In this document: positions 35,480 to 46,200 of the stretch, one piece after another | Numbering within the stretch: position 1 is the stretch's first letter | How the letters are laid out: each line of letters starts with the position of its first letter | DNA from: Pempheris klunzingeri | Lineage: Eukaryota > Chordata > Actinopteri > Acropomatiformes > Pempheridae | Length of the DNA: 64,000 bases | Direction of reading: 5' to 3' | Assembly: GCF_042242105.1 (NCBI RefSeq) | Contig: NC_092020.1 | Location: 14,387,288-14,451,287, forward strand | The notes under the pieces: generated by a model | What the model was told of the DNA's origin: nothing | What the model saw: the letters and a program-made list of their open reading frames with translations, nothing else | Database searches by the model: none | Position numbers and translations under genes: made by a program

Positions 35480-38197
35480 GCCATAAAAAGGTTCAGTTTG
35501 TATTTATTGTACTCTTGATGTGATTGTGGAGACATTAATAAAAGAAAATAGATGAAAGAATTAAATGAAATGAACATTACTGACAATAAATACATGAAGA
35601 TAAAGTCTATAAAGTCAGCATGTATAAATCTGAAGCCTACATGAATAATTTCATGATTATTGTAAATTCTCCCTGCAAACATTTATAGATACAGTATGTA
35701 TGTATTTATAAAAAGATGAAAGGGTGTTTTTAACACCTGACTAGTTAACTAGTTAATATTTCTCTATTTTATAGTGGTACCATGTAGTTTTTGTCACAAG
35801 TGACAGATATGTTAGTAGCTAAAACTTTTTAAACGTATTATTATTATTGTTGTTGTTGTTATTGTTATTCTTCTATTTTCTACACTGATATAGTTGTTCT
35901 GATGTATCCACATTTATAAATAGTAGCTGTAGGTTTATAGTAGACTGATATTAGTAATGGTACAGTCAGTCCAATCCCAGTTTAGTGTTTGTGGTTGATT
36001 CTTATTGGTCCTAAACCACCAAAAGGCTCACAATGATAATAACATCAGCTGAAGCATCTAAAAACTCTGTCAGATTATTAGTGTCAGCACCGCCCTCTGC
36101 TGCCTGCTCACACTCCCTGCAGATGCTGATGATGTGAGCCAGACGGTGGTGAACACATCTTGGGTGCTGGGTGATCAACACTGTGGAGAAAGATCATCAA
36201 TTATGATGATGATGATGATGAAGCCCCTCTGGTTGTTGAGACAGCAGGCATTGTAATGTAATGACTGTGTGTCCTCTGGGTGCCCACAGTGAAACCCACT
36301 GATCAGAATTGTAATATTGATTGAAAGTAGCCAATGCACCTTTATTTACCTACAAACAGGAATAAAACACATAAAATAGGCCTGCATGTAAGTATTTAAC
36401 AATATTGGATACGATGTTGGATTTACAGTATGTGTTCTTTCTCTTGTAATATTTCCCATAATGTATTGTAAAATAAAAGAGGGAAAACAGTGAGGCAAGA
36501 TGGTTTACCAATTCATCTGTGTCCATAATTTTTAATGTTTGATGTTAACCTGCCTTTTAAGAATTCTACAAAATAGTTAGCAATGAAAACTGTTGACAGG
36601 TTGTTTTCATGTGTAACATTCATCGTTGCAACCAAAAACAGAATTTAAATGTGTTTTCTACCTGTGACATTGCATGTTAGTTTCAGATTTATTATACACT
36701 TTTTAATGCTCATGTTGAATCACAGAACACAACCTGAGGCCTTCGGTTGGCTCCCTGCTGACTTTGTTTTCAGGACTCTAGACCAAAAATAAGAGCTCTG
36801 TTTTGGGTTGCCTGGTTTTGCTCTGTGTCACTTTAATCCAGCAACCACGGCTTGTCTCGTGATGCCCACTGGAGAAGTGGCTGCACAAAACTAATGCCTA
36901 GAAACATCTCATTACTGGGAGACTGCTGCAGGGTGAGAAGCCGGTTAAGACTTGTTTGTAAAAGTGAATCAGAGTCATGTCTCCTGTGTTAACCAATTGT
37001 CCTCATGAGCTGCGGCTTGAAAGTTTCAGCTCTGTGCAAACTTGCTGATATTGTTGCCTATAACCAGGCAAGTGACTGCCCCCTACTGATACAGGCCTCT
37101 AATACATGTCCAGATTGTCATTCTCTGTCTCCATACTGTAATTTAACTCCTGCCACTTCTGTCTATTCTGTATATATGACACCTACTGCAGGTCTGTCCA
37201 TCCTGGAAGAGGATTACCTCCTTTTGTTCATTTTATTTTATCATTAAAGTTTTTTCTCATTCAAATTTAGACTCGAGGGAGCAAGGGCGTTGTATGTTGA
37301 ACAGACTGTCTGTGAAAAAAATGTAGATTTTGGGCTTCAGAGGAAAAATGATTTGACTTGACATGTGCGATAATGCGAGATAATCTGCGATAAATTATAT
37401 CTCATATTTTATCGTATCATATCTTTGAATTTAAAGACAAATGCACACAGATTTTGTGCAAAACTGCTGAAATTTGAACATCTACAACACAAACAAATCC
37501 CAACAGTCGCCCACACAAGTACTTGTGAATGTACAACATGCATGCTGCTGTGTGTCTGTGGGTGTGTGCATGTGCTTCAAATGAAGAAACACAGTGAAAA
37601 TATTTACCACCTCCTCTACATGCCTCCTTCAGACCGATGACCACCTCTGGCCACTTTCTCAGCTGTGTTCTCTGACCCTGCTGGTCCCTCTGGCATCTCC
37701 CATGTCCTCCTTTAATTCGTCACGCTGGAGCGCAGGCCAAGGGACACTCTCTGAGGAGAGCAAACATTCACTGTTCTCCATCATGAGGCGTCTAATGATG
37801 CTCCCTTAAACCAGTCTCAGCCACTGAGGACGACATGGCCACAGGGGTGATGGGGATGGGGGATAATATGTTGGACTGATGAAGCTCTGTTAAGCCCCTG
37901 AAACAGCAGCATGTCTGTGCTCTTTGACTCCAAAGTTATGTAAATAAAACATGAAGATATGAGGAGGGTGAGGTCATTTCAGTTTTATTTCAACATGTTT
38001 GTAATTATGATTTAGGTTAACTCGATGTCTGTCATGTTGTAATAATTACAATTACATCCAATCCGGTTTTGAAATCTTCTTCCTGTCTTTGGGACTTATT
38101 TTCTTTCTTCTGAGGGCTTTCAGCTGTAATGACACAGAGGCCCTAAAGAAGAGGACAGATGAGAGAAAATCCTTTGAGAAATGCATTAAAGCTGAGG
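35070..38197. other. Intergenic region between the STAP gene and the Pax gene
   Basis: No gene is supported. It holds the C-run/CA microsatellite at 35414-35477, AT-rich unique-looking DNA, and a short module at about 37190-37260 (ggtctgtccatcctggaaga) resembling a common fish repeat. The STAP 5' UTR and promoter must lie in the first few hundred bases after 35,069. Open frames at 37005-37809 lack splice or family support. Confidence 0.55.
35414..35477. repeat. Compound (C)29(AC)n simple repeat
   Basis: Twenty-nine consecutive C residues (35414-35442) run straight into an AC tract (35443-35477). The minus strand is a G29 run. Its exact length is likely unreliable in sequencing. Confidence 0.95.
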
Positions 38198-41100
38198 TCA
38201 CATTAGACATAAGTATTCTGATGCAGACTGACCGAGGAGGTCTGGATTATGGTTGGCTGGCAGGCCGGGGTAAAAGGCGAGTCTGGAGAGAGAGGTCAGA
38301 CAGGGGTCAGACCATCCCCAGGCGTCATTACAGGGACACTGCTGGTCGTGGTAGACGCCACGGGAGACTTCCACTCCTGCAAAACAAAAGAGCTTCTGTC
38401 CAGATTCCCTTTTATTTCTCTTCCTCCCCTCACCCCCCTACTGAGATCGTCCCTTCTTCTAATTAGTAGAATGACAAAAAACATGCATGTGCATGCTGTA
38501 AGTATACACATCTGTCTGTGCAATCTCCCTCTCTAATGGTTGCAGTGATGGAAGAGTGGAGGTGTAAGTGGGCCTGTAATGAGAGGCTGAGGTGAGGGGG
38601 AGGTGTGGAGGAGCAGAGGGCCTGCTGGCTCAGAGGCCTGGGACGGCGAGGTGGGTCTCCTGCTGCGGAGGTTGTGTCAACCAGAGTAATATTAACACAG
38701 GACCACCAGCTTTACTCATCAGTCTGCTGTGTGGTCTGGTACCACAGAGAATCGACTGTAATCTCTGCTCTGTAATCTACACACCATGTTTTATCTAGTC
38801 TGGAGTCCTGCATTTGGTTTTGTTGCCAGTGGAGAAAGGTTATTTCTTTTTTGCAACAATTTGAAACAAATGGTTTCAGAAATGCTGTTGCATCAGTGCT
38901 TCATAATTTTCTTGATTTGAGTCGAGTGTTTTTTTGTGCTTTAGAAAATTCCTGAAAACAATGAAACAAAACACATGTAGAATCACTGACTTCACCCATA
39001 GGATTTCTGAGGTTTAGAAAATCGAATAAGATCGTATGAGTATAAAAAAGTATGAAGCTAACCTTTAAAGTCACAGTGAAGTGTCTTAAAGATCTTTTCC
39101 ACTAGCCCCTACATGCCTGCTCTGAGAAAACTGTGCAGTAGTTGTGTCCAACATACTCATTTATTTTATCAACTTGAGTCAGTGCTGCGATCACACAAGA
39201 AATGTGACATGATTAATTATACCACACTCAAATATGTTTGTCTGTATAACAAATGTGCTTGATTTCACTAATCAGTATATGACAAATACAGAGGATCTGC
39301 AAGCAGCAGAAGAAAATTCAACCAAATTGTGGAAAAAGTAAAGACAACATGCAAAACAAACATGAATAAAGTGTTAAATCTCACTTTGTTAAATTTCCAA
39401 ATTTGAAAGAGGCAGTAGCATTAAAGTCTCAGTTAGACTAACAATAGCATCTTTCTCTGTTACTACATAAAAATGAATTGGTTTGCTGTAATCCACTGTC
39501 CAAATACTATGAAGAAAAGTATATTTACATACTGTAAAAAAAATGGTAGCTGGTCATTGAGACAGAAGTTGTGGCTGCATTTAAGTTAATGGAACGATCT
39601 TTCTATTTACAAAACAGCTAAATGAAATTCAGCCTTCATTAATTTTATTATTTTACACCTGTGATTTTCCTACTGCTACATGTCAAGCTGAAACACACAT
39701 ACTCATACACACAGACACTGTCATTTAACATTTTCATGTAAACCTGAAAATAATCAGAAAGTTTGAGGATTCAGAAATATTTGAAAATAAGAGAAGATAT
39801 TTAAGATTCCCTTCCCCTGAAGCAAGAACACTCACTCTGATCAACTTTCCCTTTTGTACAAAGGAGTTAAGTTGGTCAGTGGCACATATTTGCTCAAAAG
39901 TGAGAAATAGTTCAGAATGTGAAATATTTCTTCATTTTACATGTCATAAACGCCTTGTGTTTTTAAAAGTCTCTGAATCCTCAAACATTTGGATTATTTA
40001 TTTCCAGCTTTCGGTGAAACTATGCACTAATCATGCCCACAGACCTTCTTTATCTTTGCTGCTGCATTTCCTGATTCCCAGAATTCCACTGATGGAATAG
40101 GTGGTCTCAGAGGAATAGGCTGTTCCCACGGCAACGGACGATGCTGGTGACACTGCAGGGTCAAAGGTCAGAGTCAAGGAAACAATAGAGAGGGACGGAT
40201 GGATCAACAGAGAGTGAAAGGGACAGAAAATCTTACCAACTTTGCAAGAGTCCGACTGGACTTTGTTTCTGATGATCCTGTAAAGACAGAATTAACTCAC
40301 TCAATGTTCAGTTTTCAGCCTCTGTGTCGCAACACACGAGTCCATCCGTACCTGTTGATGGAGCTGATGCTGGGCACGCTGTCCCGGTCACACACTCGCT
40401 CCAGCAGCAGCCTGTCTTGGATCTCCCAGGCGAACATGATGGGGTTGGTGTGTTTCAGATGCAGGATCGTTTGCACAACTCTGGGAGTGGCCACTTTGGG
40501 CTTAGAGCCCCCGATCACTCCTGGTCTGATGCTCCCTGTCTCATTGTACCTAAATTCACAACATTGATATCAGTCAGACTCAGGATGGCTGACATTCATA
40601 AAAGCTCAATAAATATACATATGTGAGTTGGAATAAAGAACTGCTATAGATTCCACTAGGTCTTCTTTTTAATTTACAGGGTTCACAAAAAGTTAGGGAT
40701 ATTCGACTTTCAGGTGAAATTTATGGAAAATGTAAAAAGTTAATGCTACAGTGATATTATATCATGAAAGTAGGACATTTAAGTATCAGCATGCAATGGT
40801 AGTTTCTTCATCTTAAACAGTTTATTGAAAGAAAATCTAACAACAGTGGAGGGTAAACGAGGGTAAACGTAAAATTGGGATGTGGCCAAAGGACGTCCAC
40901 TCCTCTCCTTTCTGTGACTCTTCCAGTCTCTGTATCTCTGTTGCAACCTGCTGATGACACTCTGTGACCCTCTAAGCTCAGTGGACACTTCTGCCTGAGG
41001 ACCTGTTTGAACCCTCCAGTGTTGAGATGCTGCTGATCAATAGTTAGGTGTCGTCTTGGTCTCATGATGTCAGAATGTGAACAGCACGATGAGGACTGTT

Positions 41101-41840
41101 AAAATACCAATTCTAACTGAACCAGGAAACGTATTGGTGGTGGTTCATCCTGAAATTTCACCTGAAAGCCGAATATCCCTAACTTTTTAAGTATTGTAAA
41201 AAAAAAGAAAAAAATACATTACATTCTGAATAACACATCCCAGGACGGCCATGAAAAGAAACATAATGCACTTTTAGGATGTGGGTGGTTTTCGTGTGTG
41301 AACATTGTACCACTTGTTGCTTTGTTTTGTCAAGTATTATACAATTATCAATTATATTATTATCAATTATAGTATATATCAATTATAGTATTATCATTAT
41401 CATTACAAGCAGCACCACTGTCACCCAGAATCTGCTTCATGACAGACAGTTCTGTCTATGAGTTAATGAATTCGTAAATAGGCTAAATAAGTAACGAAGC
41501 AGGATCCCCTTACCTGGCTAGTATTTTGCTGACACAGCCGTGACTGACGCGCAGGCGGCGGGAGATCTCGCCGGGACGCACGCCCCGCTGAGCGAGCTCC
41601 ACCATGCGCTGCCGCACCACCTGCGGCAGCGGGCGCCCGTTAATGAAGACACCGCCGAGCTGGTTCACCCCGCCGTGCCCTGCGCACCGGAGCGGATCAG
41701 TGAGACACGAACACGAAAAGGCTACACACACATGTAAGAATATAACTTACCGGTGGCACCTCATAGATTTAATGTGAGAAGAAACGTGGTTACTCACTGT
41801 GCGTAACGGTGAGCGGCACCTGTCCAAAGCGCACGTCCAT
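38198..41840 (-). CDS. Divergent Pax2/5/8-class transcription factor, pax5-like, without homeodomain
   Basis: Paired-box DNA-binding protein. Exons on the minus strand: 41840-41798, 41679-41514, 40549-40352, 40277-40237, 40152-40045, 38376-38198; 244 aa in phase. The paired domain (about 15-140) starts [18 protein letters not shown] and ends [12 protein letters not shown]. Exons 2 and 3 (166 and 198 bp) match the sizes I recall for PAX5. An octapeptide YSISGILG is at residues 168-175, as in Pax2/5/8. Changes include Gly51 where known Pax proteins have Cys (RPCDISR becomes RPGEISR). No partial homeodomain exon was found. The last exon, joined from a weak donor (gtctgt), gives [13 protein letters not shown] and [10 protein letters not shown], which aligns with the PAX5 tail GSEFSGSPYSHPQ and YNDSWRFPNP. 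If that intron is not removed, the protein stops at 40031-40033. Head-to-head with zcchc7, as for human PAX5. First five exons firm; last exon tentative. Confidence 0.82.
40686..41190 (-). mobile_element. Non-autonomous Tc1-like element in the Pax intron
   Basis: Inverted repeats of about 38 bp at 40686-40724 and 41148-41190 share aaaaagttagggatattcg and ctttcaggtgaaattt. Inside, the minus strand keeps a remnant of a Tc1-type N-terminal helix-turn-helix ([12 protein letters not shown], and in another frame [13 protein letters not shown]), then ends. At about 500 bp it is a deletion derivative. It sits between the two main paired-domain exons. Confidence 0.82.
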
Positions 41841-43252
41841 CACAGACGGTCTGACTCTAAGACGTCTCCAGCCTCACTCGACTTCAGGACGGCACATTGC
41901 TCGCTCATTCAAGGTTTAAGAGAGCACTGTTCAGATTTTGTGCAGTGTGTTTTTGTCTAAGCAGTGGCTGCAGTCCGCGTTCAGCACCTGAGCCTGGTAG
42001 GCGGTATGAGCCTTTGGCAGGACGCGCACGCACGGGTGTACGCGCTCTATTACCTGTTTGCGTTAAAGCGTCAGAGCTGTGGCCACGACTTTAGAAATCA
42101 GAAAAAAAAAAAACAGAAGTAATGTTGAGCCCAGGTCATCTTATACAAGCGCCTCCAGACACCGCAAGTTTTCATTCAGTTGGCTGTTCAGTGATATACA
42201 TTTGATTGTCCAATGTGATGGTCTACTAAGTCATCAATAAACTTAAATGTGTTAAAAGTTTGATGAGCATCTCTACTGTGGAAGCCCAGCACCATAGCCC
42301 TTTAAACCCATTTCACTTACGTCGTCGTAGTAATATAAATATAGTCTAAAAGGCTGGAATCGGCCCATAAAATATCCACCGTGCGTTAGGTTTTAAAATG
42401 CACAATATCATTTTGAAGTTCTTACATTTATTGAGTGATTCCATTTGTTTATATTGCCACATTATATACTTCAGAGTTAAATATCGTACTTTTCACTCCT
42501 CCATATTTATCTGACTGCTAAAGTTATCGATTAATTTGCTACCAGATTGGAAGTCGTTGCTATGGGAACAACAAGCTGTTGCCAGCAAACACAACAACAA
42601 AATAAACTTACACCGTGTCTTACAGCAAGTGAGCGAGACATTAATAATGGAAATATAACAAAACAGTGTACCATCTTATATTGCAAACGATAAAGTATAT
42701 GCATTAACAATTCTAATCCAGGGCTTTCCAGAGTGTAATTATTACCAATCTCCATGTTTATCTAACTCCGGGGGCAGTTTTGGTTGTCCAACGTTTTAAT
42801 TCCCGGAAACGCCGGGTAAAGTGCTGAAAGCCTGTAAACAAGAAGTAAAGTAACAACCATACAGCTAAATGGGGTGAAATTTTGTCTAGTGTGAAGTCAC
42901 GACCGAGATATGGCGAACTAGAAACGGTGAGCGCCCTAAAAGTGCCATTATACATTTCACTTGGATGTGTTCGCTAAGTTAGCTGTTGAACTGCCGCAGC
43001 TACTACAGAGCTAACGTTAGCTAACGTTAGCATAGCATAGCATGTTAACCCACATGTCAGTATAGTTTTCATACCTACCTCATAATTACACACTTGTAGA
43101 CAGAAATCCTATACCAGGGAGTTTTACTTCTGCCCGGCGCCAGTTATTAAGAAGTTAATGTGATAAATGAGCCATTAGCCGCCGGTGTTTGATAGCAGTG
43201 AGGTGAGCCGTCATTGGGTGTCGCTGTTCAGCTGCTGTTTTCGGGCCATACT
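41841..43252. promoter_or_regulatory. Shared upstream region of the Pax gene and zcchc7 (head-to-head)
   Basis: About 1.4 kb separates the two divergent start codons. The zcchc7 side (42,760-43,250) is CpG-containing with tandem GCTAACGTTAGC motifs at 43011-43036. The middle (42,100-42,700) is AT-rich with nothing recognisable. No TATA box could be assigned with confidence. Confidence 0.5.
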
Positions 43253-46200
43253 ATGGACTACAGTAAAGAAAATGACGACGATGATGGCGAAGAAGGCGGC
43301 AAAGACCCCCCTTTCTTTATTGAGGACTTAAGTAGTTCAGAAAGTGAAGGAGAGCTCAAGTGCAGCCAGCTGCAATATCACAGCAGCTGCAACCAAGCTG
43401 CGAGGCTCAGCGGGGAAAGCTCTCCCCCTCTCCTCCTGGCTTTCAACATCACCTCCAGACGGCCGCTGCAGGACAGCAGCCCGAGTCCTACCACCAGCTT
43501 GGATTTACAGGATGAGGAAGACAGTGACCAGCCCATTGAGGAGTGGATGATCCTGGGAAAAGAGGAGCAGGTGGGAGACTCAAGCATCCAGCTCAACCTG
43601 AGCTACTGGAACAACTCTGATGAAGATGAAGGTTTGACTATACACGATTATACTCTGGATTCACATTTGTTGCTGTCTCCCATTCTGCACGAGTAGTCTA
43701 CCTCTGCAAGAAAACAGTTTTTATACCAGTTAAATATGCATTGTAGGGCTTGGAATAGTTACTGGAAGGAAATGCTGTCAGTAAAGTACAAGCAACATGT
43801 GCTGATGGTTCTGCTTTTGCTGTGTAATAATGATAAGAATTACAACAAGAATCAAATTCCACATCTTGACTGTAGCCTGTATTTAGTCTCACCTCTGAAC
43901 GTGGAGGGTGTGTGTGTGTGTGTGTTGCATAAGAATATCCCTACTAATCTATGGGAATAGGTTGAGTTTCGTTTGAATATGATTTACATGTAAATGCGAT
44001 GTAAACGAGGTGCTGCAGCCACTGTGCAAACTAACGTGCCTGTCAGTATGCGATTGTACAAATATTTTGCACTCAAGTAGGTGTATGTATGGGAATAACG
44101 ATAATTAACAGCCGATAGTCTGTGGCTGTGGTGCGATCCCGAGGAGAAAACAATAAAAAAGAATCACCAAAAAAATCAACAAAGCAGGGCCCAGAATGTG
44201 TATTACCACTTTCTTATATTTAACAATATATATAGTAAATAACAATTGGAGTGGTTACAGATAAATCTGTTCTTTATTTAAAATAAGGTGATTTTAATTA
44301 AAGGAAGGATTTTAATAATTCTGATTATGATTTTAGTTGAAATGTGAGGACACAGCTCTGTCTATTTTGTTATTTTACCTGTGGGCACGTATTTCCTCTT
44401 GAGATGCAAAGTGATGTTGAATATACTTACAAACAAAACAGGCTATGCTAACGTTGCTATTTAGGTACTTTCAAATAAGATAAAGTTTTAAAGATTAAAA
44501 TTTTTGGACAGCTGGTTTATTATCTTTTTTTTTTGACTGAGAAAAACAGTTTAAAAGATAACTCCATGATACATGGAGCATATACAGAAAAGTAAAGATG
44601 AGTTTAGATAGAAATACATTTCTGTAGATATAGTTTATGCAAAAACAGTCCATAGATACAGAGAGCTGCAGAGATTTCTGTAAATCTAGTGCAGTTTATT
44701 TTAAAACTCCTACAGAGACAGTTTGCTCAGCATGCACGCAGGTTTTCAGAGATGCTCCGCTTCACATTAATGAAAATGCTCATGTTCACACCAGGACGTT
44801 GCCCTGCACAACCACTCCATCTTGTCTTGCCCGCCAGCAGCTCCACTGGAGTGGAGAGGTTTTACATTTTTCCTTATACATCAACTGGGTGATAGTTATT
44901 TATGGGAAGGTCGAGTGTTTTTCATCAGTTTTCTAAGCCTAAGAGAGCTTTATAAGACAGAATACCTGGAAAAGGTAAAATTTATAAGGCTTGGGAAAAA
45001 GCCTTCCCAATCCATGATTTGTAAAATAGGTTTCCTGCCAGAGAATTATAACTATTTTCTACATTTATGTCTACAAAGAATAATGCTCTCCTCCTTGTCA
45101 CTCTCTCCATCTCAGATCAAAATGTCAAATCAATCGAGGATATCTGGGCTGTATCAGAGAAAGACAAGGTAATTTTTAATATGTATTAATTTTCAGGAAA
45201 GCTAATTTATTCAAGGAAATCTACTGTTATTATCCAGATTTCAGTTACTATTAGTTGAATAGCAGGAAGTGCTGTTTTTATATTGCCAAACTTCAAAAGC
45301 AAATATTGTTCAAGTAAATTCAAATGTATGCATGCATGAAATGCCAACATGCAAACAAGCCATTGACATATAAGATGAAAAATTAGGGCTACTCCTCACA
45401 ATGCTAAGGATATTTATTGTAAAGACTTAAACTGTAAAGCTCAGAGTAATAACATTTTCAGTATGGATTTAGAAAAATGTGGCAAAAGAAGGAAAGAAAA
45501 TAGTTTTTGAAATTACAGTTGGGTGTGGTCTTTTAAATAATGTAATAATAATCATGTTTTTTTCCCTCTCGTATTATCTAGTGGGGAGCTGATCCATCTC
45601 TGGTCGGCCGTTATTTTCTGCCTGGCCGCTCTCTGATCTGTAACATCTGCAACAGAACAGGACACCTTGCTAAAAGCTGCTACTACCACAGGGTAAAGGA
45701 GCACACTCATCCACTATTTATCTTTTACGTACACATAATACTGTTTCACACTGTCATTAAATAGGCATAAAGCAGATATTACCGATTCAGGTTGAAATAC
45801 CTAAACAGCTGCTCAGAACCCATTGGTCAACACTGTGGTTTAGTCTAGCTGCTATCCCCTTCTCATTTTCTATGTTTTCCACTGCTTGGCAAAATACTGA
45901 AATGGATGTCTTTTGGTCTATTCCCTGTTTTGACAACCATCCCTCATATTTTCAGCTATTTAAACATTAAATATGTGGCTGTGCTGCCACAAGGAATTAT
46001 GCTGTGAAGTTGAAAAATAGATGATAGTGTGATATGTATGATAACACTTTTTCTTTAGATGTTTCTGATGATTTCTGCTCTAACTGACTAGCTTACCCAG
46101 TCTTTCGTGTTTCTGTCTGCTAAAAGTTGCACCAAAGGCAGAGTGAGACATAAGTTGAAGCAGTTCCACTCTCACCTGCACAGGTTGACTAAAAAGATCT

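Noticed and set aside
37005-37809. Plus-strand open frames between the STAP and Pax genes
   Set aside because: No splice sites, no family resemblance, and part of the stretch looks like a scattered fish repeat.
38560-38690. Minus-strand open stretch ([21 protein letters not shown]) resembling an internal PAX5 exon
   Set aside because: An acceptor is present, but no GT donor follows at the expected end and the resemblance is short and proline-driven; left out of the gene model.
41514-41840. Pax gene as a vertebrate Pox-neuro homologue, because parts of its paired domain ([16 protein letters not shown]) resemble insect Poxn
   Set aside because: The octapeptide YSISGILG, the ending IIRNKVQ, the PAX5-like exon sizes and the zcchc7 neighbour all point to the Pax2/5/8 class.
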